Source: Halpernia humi (GTDB lineage: Bacteria > Bacteroidota > Bacteroidia > Flavobacteriales > Weeksellaceae). From it: a DNA stretch of 64,000 bases. Location of the stretch: contig NZ_FNUS01000002.1 of assembly GCF_900108025.1 (NCBI RefSeq), positions 393,612 to 457,611 of the forward strand, given 5' to 3'. This document shows, one piece after another, positions 46,110-55,331 of this stretch (positions within the stretch are counted from its first letter, which is position 1; each line of letters starts with the position of its first letter). The notes beneath the pieces were generated by a model. That model was given only the letters and a program-made list of their open reading frames with translations, was not told the origin of the DNA and ran no database searches. A program made the position numbers and the translations under genes.

Positions 46110-46119
46110 AGTCCCCGAT
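46096..46119 (+). repeat. Tandem 12-bp repeats near the element end
   Basis: TTAGTCCCCGAT is present twice, back to back (46096-46107 and 46108-46119), 34 bp from the tRNA end. Short direct repeats beside an attachment core are typical of arm-type sites for tyrosine recombinases and their accessory proteins. The core site itself should lie in or next to the tRNA 3' part (from about 46145). This role is inferred from position. Confidence 0.5.
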
Positions 46120-46152
46120 AATGTTAAGTTACTGATTTACAGTAGTTGTTTG

Positions 46153-46223
46153 TAGACCCACAGGGATTCGAACCCCAACTGACGGTACCAAAAACCGGAG
46201 TGCTACCGTTACACCATGGGTCT
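46153..46223 (-). tRNA. tRNA-Gln (anticodon TTG)
   Basis: The minus strand folds into a full cloverleaf. It has acceptor arms AGACCCA/TGGGTCT with discriminator A, a D-stem GTGT/GCAC, and an anticodon loop TTTTGGT with TTG in the middle; the outermost anticodon-stem pair is a C-T mismatch. The T-loop is TTCGAAT with two wobble pairs in the stem. CCA is not encoded. The 3' end faces the conjugative element, so the 3' part is the likely attachment site. Confidence 0.92.
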
Positions 46224-46240
46224 GTTTTAATTTGGTGGTG

Positions 46241-46271
46241 CAAATCTAAAATTATTTTTTAAATCAAGCAA
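46241..46271 (-). promoter_or_regulatory. Promoter of tRNA-Gln
   Basis: Read on the minus strand, TTG (46269-46271) is followed after 20 bases by TAGATTTG (46241-46248), an exact TAnnTTTG element. The tRNA starts 17 bases further on. Distance and consensus fit a Bacteroidota housekeeping promoter. Confidence 0.7.
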
Positions 46272-46321
46272 TTATTTTTTGATAAATTCTAAAAAAAAAG
46301 TTTATTAAATTTTTACGTCGG

Positions 46322-46329
46322 TATTTTTG
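46322..46329 (+). promoter_or_regulatory. Possible recA promoter -7 element
   Basis: TATTTTTG matches TAnnTTTG, 49 bases before the recA start. A clear TTG at -33 is not visible. No LexA-like box is evident between it and the start codon. Confidence 0.4.
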
Positions 46330-46378
46330 TTCGTTTTTAAAATTAAATTTCCGTATTTTTACATTCTAAATATTATAA

Positions 46379-47386
46379 ATGGCTACAGCAGAAGATAAGA
46401 AAAAAGCATTGAGTTTAGTGCTCGAAAAACTAGACAAAACATACGGAAAAGGTACTGTAATGACACTTGGCGACGGTGCCATCATAGAAGATATTGAAGT
46501 GATTCCTTCAGGTTCTCTGGGCTTAGATTTGGCCTTGGGAGTTGGTGGATATCCAAGAGGAAGAGTTATAGAAATTTATGGGCCAGAATCTTCTGGGAAA
46601 ACAACTTTAACTTTACATGCAATTGCAGAATCTCAAAAGCAAGGCGGAACAGCAGCGTTTATTGATGCAGAACATGCTTTTGATAGAGGTTACGCCAAAA
46701 AATTAGGGATAAATTTGGAAGACCTAATTATTTCGCAGCCGGATAATGGTGAGCAAGCCTTGGAGATAGCGGATAATTTAATCCGTTCTGGCGCAGTAGA
46801 TATCGTTGTTATTGATTCTGTGGCTGCTCTTACGCCAAAAGCCGAAATTGAAGGCGAAATGGGAGATTCTAAAATGGGGCTTCACGCTAGATTAATGTCA
46901 CAAGCATTAAGAAAATTGACGGGAACAATTAGTAAAACAAAATGTACCGTAATTTTCATCAACCAATTGAGAGAAAAAATTGGTGTGATGTTTGGAAATC
47001 CAGAGACCACAACTGGTGGAAATGCTTTGAAGTTTTATGCTTCTGTGAGAATTGATATCAGAAAAGCGAGCGCACCGATTAAAAATGGTGACGAAGCAAT
47101 TGGTAGCCGAGTGAAAGTGAAAATTGTAAAAAATAAAGTAGCGCCACCTTTTAAAATTGCAGAATTCGATATTATGTACGGAGAAGGTATTTCTAAAGTA
47201 GGTGAAATTTTAGATCAAGGTGTAGAACTGGGCGTTGTTCAGAAAAGTGGTTCGTGGTTTAGTTATGATAGTACTAAGCTTGGCCAAGGACGCGATGCCG
47301 TGAAGGATGTAATAAAAGACAATCCTGAATTAGCGGAAGAACTAGAAACCAAAATAAAAGCAAAAATTAAGGAAAATAAAAAATAA
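46379..47386 (+). CDS. recA: RecA recombinase
   Basis: The protein has 335 residues, a normal RecA length. Walker A is GPESSGKTT at about 66, followed by [34 protein letters not shown] and the L2 loop region [21 protein letters not shown]. RecA coats single-stranded DNA for homologous recombination and DNA repair and drives the SOS response where LexA is present. It is the first housekeeping protein gene after the element and is followed by a strong bidirectional terminator. The C terminus is short and lysine-rich. Confidence 0.98.
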   Translation: MATAEDKKKALSLVLEKLDKTYGKGTVMTLGDGAIIEDIEVIPSGSLGLDLALGVGGYPRGRVIEIYGPESSGKTTLTLHAIAESQKQGGTAAFIDAEHAFDRGYAKKLGINLEDLIISQPDNGEQALEIADNLIRSGAVDIVVIDSVAALTPKAEIEGEMGDSKMGLHARLMSQALRKLTGTISKTKCTVIFINQLREKIGVMFGNPETTTGGNALKFYASVRIDIRKASAPIKNGDEAIGSRVKVKIVKNKVAPPFKIAEFDIMYGEGISKVGEILDQGVELGVVQKSGSWFSYDSTKLGQGRDAVKDVIKDNPELAEELETKIKAKIKENKK

Positions 47387-47404
47387 TTTTTGATAAAATA
47401 TTTT

Positions 47405-47434
47405 AAAGCCGGCTAATATTAGTCGGCTTTTTTT
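47405..47434. terminator. Bidirectional terminator between recA and fmt
   Basis: The stem AAAGCCGGCTAA/TTAGTCGGCTTT has one G-U wobble and is followed by seven T on the plus side and preceded by A-rich sequence. It lies between the convergent recA and fmt genes and can serve both. Confidence 0.88.
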
Positions 47435-47442
47435 GTAAATAT

Positions 47443-48390
47443 TTAAATAATTTCAATGTTTTCAAAGTCTCTGAATCCATTTAAAAAATCCTTAACAGAC
47501 ATCCTTTTTTTTCCTTCTAATTGAATTTCTGTTGGTTTATAAATTCCATTTTTAGTAGAAATATTAAAGTCTTTTTTAGATATAAGTAATGTTCCAGGAA
47601 TAAGGGAATTATTATTTTCTTCAAAAGTACCAGCAAATATTTTTAAATTTTTTTCTTCACCATTTATTTTAATGGTTGTAAAAGCCGCGGGATAGGGAGA
47701 AAGTCCTCGAACGAAATTATAGACGCTTTCAACGGGCAAATTCCAATTAATTCTCGTATCATCTTTAAAAATTTTGAACGCATTTTTTGGATGTTCTACT
47801 ATCGGCTGCAGTTTTTCTGTAATGTTGTTTTCTGCTAAGCCATCAAGTGTTTTCACGATAAGATTAGCGCCTAAATGCATCAATCGGTCGTGAAGTTCTC
47901 CGGCGTTTTCAGTTGGTGAAATCGCCAAACTTTCTTGTAGTAAAATATTTCCTTCATCAATTTTTTCATTAATAAAAAAGGTAGTTGCACCAGTTTTTGT
48001 TTCGCCGTTCATAATAGCATAATTGATTGGCGCTGCGCCACGATAATCGGGTAGAAGAGAAGCGTGTAAATTAAAAGTGCCTAATTTTGGCATTTCAAAT
48101 AAAATTTTAGGCATCATTCTAAAGGCAACCACTACAAAAACATCTGCTTCCAGATTTTGTATCTCTTCCAAGAAATTCGGATCTCTTAATTTTAAAGGTT
48201 GAAATATTTTAAGGCCTTGTTCTTCTGCATACTTTTTTACTGCTGAACTGTTGGTTTTTTGCCCTCTTCCAGACTGTTTATCGGCAACTGTTACAACGCC
48301 TACAATTTTGTGATTGGAGTGAAATATGGCTTCTAATGAATTTTTTGCAAATTCTGGTGTTCCAAAAAATACCACTTTGAGGTTTTTCAT
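47443..48390 (-). CDS. fmt: Methionyl-tRNA formyltransferase
   Basis: The protein has 315 residues with the formyltransferase catalytic region: FNLHASLLPDYRGAAPINYAI (His, Asn and Asp residues of the active site), the N-terminal VVFFGTPEFA and GATTFFINEKIDEG. It transfers a formyl group from 10-formyl-tetrahydrofolate to initiator Met-tRNA. The C-terminal tRNA-binding domain is present (FRGLSPYPAAFT). It is nine bases after the recQ stop, so the two form an operon. Confidence 0.97.
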   Translation of the reverse strand: MKNLKVVFFGTPEFAKNSLEAIFHSNHKIVGVVTVADKQSGRGQKTNSSAVKKYAEEQGLKIFQPLKLRDPNFLEEIQNLEADVFVVVAFRMMPKILFEMPKLGTFNLHASLLPDYRGAAPINYAIMNGETKTGATTFFINEKIDEGNILLQESLAISPTENAGELHDRLMHLGANLIVKTLDGLAENNITEKLQPIVEHPKNAFKIFKDDTRINWNLPVESVYNFVRGLSPYPAAFTTIKINGEEKNLKIFAGTFEENNNSLIPGTLLISKKDFNISTKNGIYKPTEIQLEGKKRMSVKDFLNGFRDFENIEII

Positions 48391-48399
48391 TTATAAATT

Positions 48400-50304
48400 T
48401 TAGTTTTGTGCTAAAGTATAAGTTTTATAGTTGGCCATTTTAATTTTACCTAAATCTAAAAGTAAAATTACGTTTTCCATGATTTTTTCTGCCGAAAATT
48501 GGGTTAATTGTACGCTTATTTCCTCAAATGTTAAATTTTGTTTCTCCAAAACATTTAGGATAGAATTGGAAATTGTTTCTGGTTTTAGACTTTGCTTTTT
48601 TGAGAGGCAAACAGAACACATTCCGCAATTTTTGGTAGATTTTTCGCCAAAATAGGATAGTATCAGTTTCATTTTGCAGTAATCTTTATTCTGCATAAAA
48701 AATTTCATTTCTTCCCATTTTTGAACTTTATTTTTTTGAATTTGTTCAAAAAGCGACCAATAAGAATTTTGCATCAATCGTTCGTTTCTATGTTTTAAAA
48801 AAGTAACAGAAGCCGCTTCGCCGTCAGAATATTCAAGATAATTGTTTTTTTGTAATTCTTTGATTCTTTCTTTTATTAAATGTTTGCTGATCTTTATTTT
48901 TTGGGCGAGATAATCTTCATCAAATGAAACTTTATAGGTAGAAAGGCCAGTAATATTTCTAAGTAAAAGTTCCAAAAAATGTGCGTCTTTTGCTGGTAAT
49001 AATTCTAAATCTTGAGAAGATATTTTGAGTTCTAATAAGGAAGTAGATTTTTTATTTTTATAATAAATTATTTCTTGGGTGTGTAGAAAATTCAGAATAT
49101 TTCTAATTTTAGCAAATGACAATTTTGTGAAATTCTGAACATTTTGCAGTTTCAGTTCAAAAGTTTGTTCAGGAAGTTCGTTTTCTGCGATTTGAAAAGT
49201 GGAATATAAATAAGAAGTAATGGCTAAAAATTCTTTTTTGTTTGGTATAGAATTAAATAAAATATCATCAATATCGCTTATTTCTGATTTGTTCCATAAT
49301 AGAAAAGCATAACTCGGAAGTCCATCGCGGCCGGCTCTACCAATTTCTTGGTAGTAATTTTCAATGGACGCAGAAGGTGAGAGGTGAATGACGAATCGCA
49401 CATTATTTTTATCGATGCCCATCCCAAAAGCATTGGTTGCTATGATGACATGATTTTCGCTTTGCAACCAGAATTCTTGAACACGATTTTTATCCGCAGT
49501 GGAAAGACCGGCGTGAAAATAGTCTGCATTTCTTTTTTGTGATTTTAAATAGGCGCATAAATCTTCTGTTTCCTTTCTGGTTCTTGCGTAGATGATGCCA
49601 GAAGAGTTTGCAAATTTTAGTAAATTTAAAATCCGTTCATATTTATTTGAAATTTCATCTACATAAATGTTAATGTTGTTTCGCAGAAAACTTTTTTGAA
49701 ATATCTGAACTTCTTTTAATTCTAATTTTTTATCAATTTCTTTTAAAACCTTTGGTGTTGCAGTGGCAGTAAGTGCCATACAAGGAAGATTTTTGTAATT
49801 TCTTCTAAATTTTGCAATGTTTTGGTAGCTTGGTCGAAAATCTTGTCCCCATTCTGAAATACAGTGCGCTTCATCAACGGCAATAAATGAAAGTTTGATA
49901 TTTTCTAAATATCTCAAAAAGACAGGATCTGTTAATCTTTCTGGCGAAACGTAGAGTAATTTTGTAATTTCATCTCTGCAGTTATTGTAAATGGTTTCAG
50001 TTTCAATTTCGTCTAGGTCTGAAGAAATAAATTCGGCTTCTATACCACGGTTTTTTAATTGTGCAACTTGATCTTTCATTAATGAAAGTAATGGTGAAAT
50101 GACGAGGCAAGTGCCTTCAAGTAATATTGCTGAAAGTTGATAACATAAAGATTTTCCGCCGCCTGTTGGTAATAATACTAATGCGTCTTTGCCAGAAATT
50201 ACAGTATTTATTATTTCTTCTTGGTTGGAACGAAACGCTGAAAATCCCCAAAAATGTTGAAGTGCATTTTTTTTCAAAGCATCATATTTTTGGTCTGAAA
50301 TCAT
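48400..50304 (-). CDS. recQ: ATP-dependent DNA helicase RecQ
   Basis: The protein has 634 residues: Walker A LLPTGGGKSLCYQL, DEAH box VDEAHCISEWGQDFRPSY, SAT-like ALTATATP, and QEIGRAGRDG of motif VI. A zinc-binding region with CKMKLILSYFG and CGMCSVC follows. It unwinds DNA for recombination repair and replication fork restart. No full HRDC domain is obvious at the C terminus. It is the first gene of the recQ-fmt operon and its start is close to the OmpA terminator. Confidence 0.95.
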   Translation of the reverse strand: MISDQKYDALKKNALQHFWGFSAFRSNQEEIINTVISGKDALVLLPTGGGKSLCYQLSAILLEGTCLVISPLLSLMKDQVAQLKNRGIEAEFISSDLDEIETETIYNNCRDEITKLLYVSPERLTDPVFLRYLENIKLSFIAVDEAHCISEWGQDFRPSYQNIAKFRRNYKNLPCMALTATATPKVLKEIDKKLELKEVQIFQKSFLRNNINIYVDEISNKYERILNLLKFANSSGIIYARTRKETEDLCAYLKSQKRNADYFHAGLSTADKNRVQEFWLQSENHVIIATNAFGMGIDKNNVRFVIHLSPSASIENYYQEIGRAGRDGLPSYAFLLWNKSEISDIDDILFNSIPNKKEFLAITSYLYSTFQIAENELPEQTFELKLQNVQNFTKLSFAKIRNILNFLHTQEIIYYKNKKSTSLLELKISSQDLELLPAKDAHFLELLLRNITGLSTYKVSFDEDYLAQKIKISKHLIKERIKELQKNNYLEYSDGEAASVTFLKHRNERLMQNSYWSLFEQIQKNKVQKWEEMKFFMQNKDYCKMKLILSYFGEKSTKNCGMCSVCLSKKQSLKPETISNSILNVLEKQNLTFEEISVQLTQFSAEKIMENVILLLDLGKIKMANYKTYTLAQN

Positions 50305-50330
50305 TTGGTAAAAGTATAGAAATTTTATAA

Positions 50331-50361
50331 AGAAAAAAAGCCACGCAGAACGCGTGGCTTT
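50331..50361 (-). terminator. Terminator of the OmpA gene
   Basis: Perfect arms AAAGCCACGC (50337-50346) and GCGTGGCTTT (50352-50361) enclose a 5-base loop. On the minus strand the stem is followed by a T-rich run. It lies 22 bases beyond the stop codon of the OmpA-family gene. Confidence 0.87.
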
Positions 50362-50382
50362 AAATATAAATAATTTAATAAA

Positions 50383-51831
50383 TTATTTTGCTTCGAAGTA
50401 AACTCTTCTGTTTGCTCTGTTTTTCCATTCAGGGCATTTAGTAGCAGGGTCACATTCTGGGTATTTAAGGTCTTTTTCACCTTTACCGATTGCTTCTAAT
50501 TTGTCGGCTGCAACACCGTTTTCAACTAAATAGGATTTTACATTATTTGCACGTCTTTCAGAAAGTTTTTGGTTGTATGCATCAGATGCTCTTGTATCTG
50601 TACCACCAATTACTTTATAAGAACCATCAGATGAGTTGATATAATTTACAGCGTTGTTAAGAATAGGAGTGTTTGAAGGTAAAATTCTATCAGAATTTAG
50701 ATCAAACTCAATTCCTTCTAATGCTCTTTCTTTTTCAGGCACTTTTCCTTCTGTTGCAACAGGGCAACCTGCATTTTCAACTGGGCCAGGAACTACAACA
50801 CATTTGTCATAAAGATCGATAACACCGTCTAAATCTGTATCTAAAGCTACACCAGCACCATCAACTCTTGCTCCAGCAGGAGTATCAAGTTGTCTGTCCC
50901 AATCATCGCAAACACCGTCATTATCAGCATCTCCTTTTTTACAAACTTCAACGTCTTGGTTTTTGCTCGCCAAAACATCTAATTTATAATAGATTTCCTG
51001 CAATGGATCGTGCCACATTAGGTGAGACTCATGTTTTCCTAATTTTAATGAAATACCTAAAGTAGCATTAAAGAAGTTATCTGAAACTTGATCTTCTCTT
51101 AGGTTTACAGCGCTGTATTGTGCACCACCACCATCAAAAGAATCATCACCGGTGTAAACATACATTAATCTTGTTTCAAGATCAATTCTTCTATTTACTT
51201 TAAATTTCAAACCAGCACCAGCTTGCCCAAATAGAGAGCCAATTTTGAAAGGTTTTACTTCAGTTTGTAATCTTTCTCCTTTTGGAGTTTTTGAATATGC
51301 TCTATATGCTAAAGTTCCGACACCTGCATATCCATGAATTGCCCATCTAAAGTTAGATTTATTATCAACTCTTCTCAATAAATTAGAAAAATTAATATCA
51401 CCTAAAAGGGAAATTGCATCATATTGAGTTCTTGCACCAATTTGGTTGAAAGTATTACCAGTTGTAGGCGCGGGATCTTTGGTGTTAAACCAACCTTGTC
51501 TTGTTTCGCCTCTATCATACTGCAAATTCAAACCGAATGCATGGGTAATTGCTTTGTCTACACTGATGTAAGCAGAATATCCAAATAGATTTTTACCGTT
51601 ACCATTTTTAATGGAGGTTAAATCTGCGGATTGTAATAATGGAACACCAACTCCAAAAGAAACGGCCCAATCATTAAATCTTTTCGAATCTTGCGTAAAT
51701 GGTGATACGTTTGAAGAGCCTGAAGAAAATGTATTTGGATACTTTCCAGAAGAAACTGCCATCGAATCTTGTGCGAAAATAGCGCTTGGTATAACCAATG
51801 CTAGTGCAACGCTTGCTAAATTTAGTTTCAT
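50383..51831 (-). CDS. OmpA-family outer membrane protein
   Basis: The protein has 482 residues: a signal peptide (VALALVIPSAIFAQ), an N-terminal beta-barrel-like domain (about 30-270), and calcium-binding thrombospondin type 3 repeats (DADNDGVCDDWDRQ, DTDLDGVIDLYDKC). A C-terminal OmpA domain follows (FDLNSDRILPSNTPILNNAV, then RASDAYNQKLSERRANNVKSYL) that binds peptidoglycan. This is a typical flavobacterial major outer-membrane protein. A shorter paralog lies directly upstream in the same orientation, sharing the repeats and barrel. Confidence 0.93.
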   Translation of the reverse strand: MKLNLASVALALVIPSAIFAQDSMAVSSGKYPNTFSSGSSNVSPFTQDSKRFNDWAVSFGVGVPLLQSADLTSIKNGNGKNLFGYSAYISVDKAITHAFGLNLQYDRGETRQGWFNTKDPAPTTGNTFNQIGARTQYDAISLLGDINFSNLLRRVDNKSNFRWAIHGYAGVGTLAYRAYSKTPKGERLQTEVKPFKIGSLFGQAGAGLKFKVNRRIDLETRLMYVYTGDDSFDGGGAQYSAVNLREDQVSDNFFNATLGISLKLGKHESHLMWHDPLQEIYYKLDVLASKNQDVEVCKKGDADNDGVCDDWDRQLDTPAGARVDGAGVALDTDLDGVIDLYDKCVVVPGPVENAGCPVATEGKVPEKERALEGIEFDLNSDRILPSNTPILNNAVNYINSSDGSYKVIGGTDTRASDAYNQKLSERRANNVKSYLVENGVAADKLEAIGKGEKDLKYPECDPATKCPEWKNRANRRVYFEAK

Positions 51832-51943
51832 ATTTTTATGTTTAATAAGTTTAATTTTTTTTCTGTATTTATTATTTTCCTATAAGTTTATTTACTACTT
51901 TCTCTAAAGTAAAGAAATATATTTTTATGAAAACAGTAAGTTC

Positions 51944-53050
51944 TTATTGTTTAGTATTTTGCATCACTTTGGTTGGGCAACCGTCATTATCGGCTGGGCC
52001 GGGCACTGTAACACATTTGTCATATAAATCTATAACCCCATCTAAATCCATATCTAATGCAACTCCAGAGCCATCAACTCTTGCGCCAGCAGGCGTATCC
52101 AGTTGTCTATCCCAATCGTCGCAAACGCCATCGTTGTCTTTGTCTCCACTTTTGCAAACTACTAATTCTTTAGTTTTGTTTTCTAATGCATTTACTCTGT
52201 CATAGGCATTTTGCAATGGGTCATGCCAGGTTAAATTTGAGATATTTTTACCTAATTTTACGGTTAGGCCTAGAGTTGGGGCAAACATATCATCTGAGTA
52301 AGAGCTTTTAATAAGGTTATATCCTGGCGACCAGTTATGTGTCCATCCACCGCCGTCAAACTCATCATCACCAGAGAAAATATACATAACTCTAGCATCT
52401 AAATCTACTCTTCTGCTGATTTTATATTTCACACCAGTTCCAAATTCAAAAAAGAAAGATTGGATATTCAATTTTTGTTCAATATCTAATGGTGCTCTTC
52501 TTGGCGATGTGCTGTATCTATATTGATCATTGTCTAAAAGGTGCGTATTATAACCCATAAAACCAAAACCACCATATCCATGTATAGACCATCTGTAATT
52601 AGAATGATTATCTACGCGGCGCATTATATTTGAGAAATTCACGTCGCCGATTAGGGATAATTGATCATATTTAGTCCACGCATTTGCGACACCAGCTGTA
52701 ACCCCAGCAGCGCCAGGTAATTGCCCTTTTTGGTTGGTTTTGCCTTTCATATAAAGCAAACTTAACCCAAAAGTATGAGAAATTTGTTTATCAAGGCTTA
52801 CATATACGTTGTATCCCCAGTTGATTTTATTACCGTAAAAAGACGTTAGATCTGCAGAATGCATAAATGCACCACCACCACCGAAGGATATAGACCAATC
52901 ATTAAACAATCTGGAACTATTATCAAATTTTTCAACTTGTGCAGCACCAGAAGAAAATGTAGTAGCGCCAGTGCTCATACTATCCATTTTCGCCTCTTGC
53001 GCAAAAACAGCAATTGGCAAAATAACTGCCAAAAATAATTTTACTTTCAT
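51944..53050 (-). CDS. OmpA-like protein without the OmpA domain
   Basis: The protein has 368 residues. The signal peptide (LAVILPIAVFAQ), barrel-like domain and thrombospondin type 3 repeats match the neighbour at 50383, including the identical run DRQLDTPAGARVDG. It stops just after DKCVTVPGPADNDGCPTK, where the neighbour continues into the OmpA domain. The coding end is clean and no OmpA remnant is obvious in the 112 bp that follow. It is either a natural barrel-only paralog or an old truncation; it may not be anchored to peptidoglycan. Confidence 0.85.
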   Translation of the reverse strand: MKVKLFLAVILPIAVFAQEAKMDSMSTGATTFSSGAAQVEKFDNSSRLFNDWSISFGGGGAFMHSADLTSFYGNKINWGYNVYVSLDKQISHTFGLSLLYMKGKTNQKGQLPGAAGVTAGVANAWTKYDQLSLIGDVNFSNIMRRVDNHSNYRWSIHGYGGFGFMGYNTHLLDNDQYRYSTSPRRAPLDIEQKLNIQSFFFEFGTGVKYKISRRVDLDARVMYIFSGDDEFDGGGWTHNWSPGYNLIKSSYSDDMFAPTLGLTVKLGKNISNLTWHDPLQNAYDRVNALENKTKELVVCKSGDKDNDGVCDDWDRQLDTPAGARVDGSGVALDMDLDGVIDLYDKCVTVPGPADNDGCPTKVMQNTKQ

Positions 53051-53065
53051 ATGTGTTTTTTTTAT

Positions 53066-53491
53066 TTAATGTTTTTTCTTTAGCTCCGAAAGTAATTTTG
53101 CTGAAAATTCTCTCTCACTAATATGCTTTCCATGTGGTATTTCTAACTTTTTGCTCTTAAAGTATAAGTTATCATAACCCACTATATCAATGTCTATCAC
53201 CCTATCTGTGTAGACTCCGGTTTCACTAGAATCCGCTATACGTCCCATTTTATGTTCAATTTTTTTTATGTTTAAAAGCAATTGAAGCGGCGAAAAGGGC
53301 GTACCAATTATAATTGCAATATTACAAAAAATATTACAACTATCATATTCTATCGGCATACTTTCTAGAATATCAGTTTTTTTTTCAATTTTGCCGATAG
53401 TTCTTTCTATTAAGTTTAAGGCATTTTCTATGTTATTTTTTCTTTTTCCCAAATTACTTCCTAGTAACAATACTACTTTATGTTGCGACAT
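53066..53491 (-). CDS. folK: 2-amino-4-hydroxy-6-hydroxymethyldihydropteridine pyrophosphokinase
   Basis: The protein has 141 residues with GSNLGKRKNNI at the start, the NxxIxI region (CNIFCNIAIII) and the signature DRVIDIDIVGYDN. FolK transfers pyrophosphate from ATP to the pterin in folate synthesis. It is divergent from sppA with only 24 bp between the start codons, so the two must share or overlap promoter sequence. It stands alone, not in a folate operon. Confidence 0.93.
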   Translation of the reverse strand: MSQHKVVLLLGSNLGKRKNNIENALNLIERTIGKIEKKTDILESMPIEYDSCNIFCNIAIIIGTPFSPLQLLLNIKKIEHKMGRIADSSETGVYTDRVIDIDIVGYDNLYFKSKKLEIPHGKHISEREFSAKLLSELKKKH

Positions 53492-53515
53492 ATTGTTTAA
53501 ATTTAAGACAAAATT

Positions 53516-55270
53516 ATGAAGAATTTCTTTAAGTTGGTACTTGCAAATATCGTTGCAATAGGGATAATGACTACTGTCATCATCATATGTTTTTTTATTT
53601 TTATCGTGGCTTCAGCGGCTAGTGGAGACAAGAAGGTATTCGTGAAAGATAATTCAGTTTTAACGATTGATGCTAAAACTGATATTATAGAAAGTGATGC
53701 AGCGAGTAAACAAAGTATTTTTGATTTTGCTAATAAGAATAAAGAAGTAGCACTATACGATGTTTTACAATCTATCAAAAAAGCAAAAAATGATGATAAA
53801 ATAAAAGGGATTAGCATAGAATTAGATAATATTAATGGAGGTATTACTCAACTTTCTGATATTAGAACCGCTTTAGAAGATTTTAAAAAATCTGGGAAAT
53901 TTGTTTATGCGTACGGAAACGTGGTCTCGCAGCCTGCTTATTATTTAAGTTCCGTTGCTGATAAATACTATCTCAATCCTGCCGGTGGGATAGAATTGAA
54001 AGGAATGGCCGCAGAAGTTGTTTTCTACAAAAATTTTATGGATAAATATGGCATAAATGCAGAAATCATCCGCCATGGAAAGTTTAAGGCCGCCGTTGAA
54101 CCTTTTATAAAAAATGAAATTTCACCCGAAAATAAAGAGCAACTTTCTACTTTATTAAACGATATTTGGAGCAAAACTTCGTCTCAAATTTCAAAATCAC
54201 GAAATATTTCTCCAGAAAATTTCAAAACTACTGTTGATAGTTTGTATTCTTTGATACCAGAGTTGAGTATTAAAAATAAATTAGTAGATCAATTAATGCA
54301 AGAATCGCAGTACAATAATGTTTTAAAAACAAAATTAAATATTAAAGCAGATAAAGATTTAAACCAAATTTCTTTGGCTGATTATGCAGAATCAAATGCG
54401 GAAGATAATAAAGATAAAGATAACCAAATTGCCGTGCTGTATGCTTCCGGTGAGATTTATAATGGAAAAGGTTATGATGGAATTTACGCTGAAAACTTTA
54501 AAAAACAAATTGAAAAGTTAAAAGATGACGACGATGTGAAAGCAGTTGTGTTGCGTGTAAATTCTCCTGGAGGTAGTGCAAATGCTGCTGATGAAATTCT
54601 ATTTGAACTTCAGCAATTAAAAGCAAAAAAACCACTGATTGTTTCTTTTGGCGACTACGCTGCATCTGGCGGATATTATATTTCTATGGCAGCAGATAAA
54701 ATATATTCTGAACCCAATTGTATCACAGGAAGCATCGGTGTTTTCGGCATTATTCCTTATTTTAAAGACATTGCAAATAAAAACGGAATTCGCTCCGATG
54801 TTGTTTCTACAAATGCTAATTCACTTATGATTTCACCAATAAATGGCTTATCACCAGGAACGGTAAGTATTATGACGCGAAATGTAGAAGGCACATACAA
54901 AAGATTTGTCTATTTCGTGACGCAAAATCGTAAAAAATCTTTCGAGCAGATTGATGCCATTGGCGGCGGAAGAGTATGGAGCGGAACGCGCGCAAAGGAA
55001 ATAGGCTTGGTAGATGAATTAGGAACATTAGATGATGCCATTTTGTATGCTTCAAAAATGGCGAAATTAACGTCTTACAATGTCAGTTCTTACCCGAAAA
55101 AAATGAGCAAATTTGAGCAAATTTTTAAAGATATGGACGAAGATGAAATTTCAACAAAAATCATTCAGAATAAAATTGGTAAAGAAAATTACCAAACTTT
55201 CGAACAAATTTTTAATCCGAAATATAAAGAGGGCGTTTTAATGCAGTCTATGTATAACATTAAATTTTAA
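53516..55270 (+). CDS. sppA: Signal peptide peptidase SppA, long form
   Basis: The protein has 584 residues, the long type with two S49 domains, with an N-terminal membrane anchor (LVLANIVAIGIMTTVIIICFFIFI). The lysine of the catalytic dyad is in RHGKFKAAVEPF (about 188). The serine is in FGDYAASGGYYIS (about 384), after VNSPGGSANAADEI. It degrades signal peptides left in the membrane. A strong terminator follows the stop codon. Confidence 0.95.
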   Translation: MKNFFKLVLANIVAIGIMTTVIIICFFIFIVASAASGDKKVFVKDNSVLTIDAKTDIIESDAASKQSIFDFANKNKEVALYDVLQSIKKAKNDDKIKGISIELDNINGGITQLSDIRTALEDFKKSGKFVYAYGNVVSQPAYYLSSVADKYYLNPAGGIELKGMAAEVVFYKNFMDKYGINAEIIRHGKFKAAVEPFIKNEISPENKEQLSTLLNDIWSKTSSQISKSRNISPENFKTTVDSLYSLIPELSIKNKLVDQLMQESQYNNVLKTKLNIKADKDLNQISLADYAESNAEDNKDKDNQIAVLYASGEIYNGKGYDGIYAENFKKQIEKLKDDDDVKAVVLRVNSPGGSANAADEILFELQQLKAKKPLIVSFGDYAASGGYYISMAADKIYSEPNCITGSIGVFGIIPYFKDIANKNGIRSDVVSTNANSLMISPINGLSPGTVSIMTRNVEGTYKRFVYFVTQNRKKSFEQIDAIGGGRVWSGTRAKEIGLVDELGTLDDAILYASKMAKLTSYNVSSYPKKMSKFEQIFKDMDEDEISTKIIQNKIGKENYQTFEQIFNPKYKEGVLMQSMYNIKF

Positions 55271-55281
55271 TTGAAAAAAAC

Positions 55282-55320
55282 AAAAAAGCCCGATTTGAAT
55301 TTTCAAATCGGGCTTTTTTT
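55282..55320. terminator. Bidirectional terminator after sppA
   Basis: The arms AAAAAAGCCCGATTTGA and TCAAATCGGGCTTTTTT are perfect complements around a four-base loop, with T-runs on both strands. It lies between the convergent sppA and the small membrane protein gene. Confidence 0.93.
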
Positions 55321-55331
55321 ATTTCATATTT

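Larger units (their letters stand above)
1..46152. mobile_element. Integrative conjugative element, right-hand part
   Basis: A continuous block of replication, defence, relaxase, type IV secretion and ICE accessory genes ends about 110 bp before a tRNA-Gln gene, after which only housekeeping genes follow. The tRNA lies on the minus strand, so its 3' end faces the block, which is the usual geometry for tyrosine-recombinase integration at a tRNA 3' end. The left boundary, the matching tRNA-end duplication and an integrase are not in the window. The tra genes match the Bacteroides TraE-TraN type of system. That the whole block is one element is an inference from gene content; it could also be two elements side by side, because the left end carries a plasmid-type replicon. 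Confidence 0.85.
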
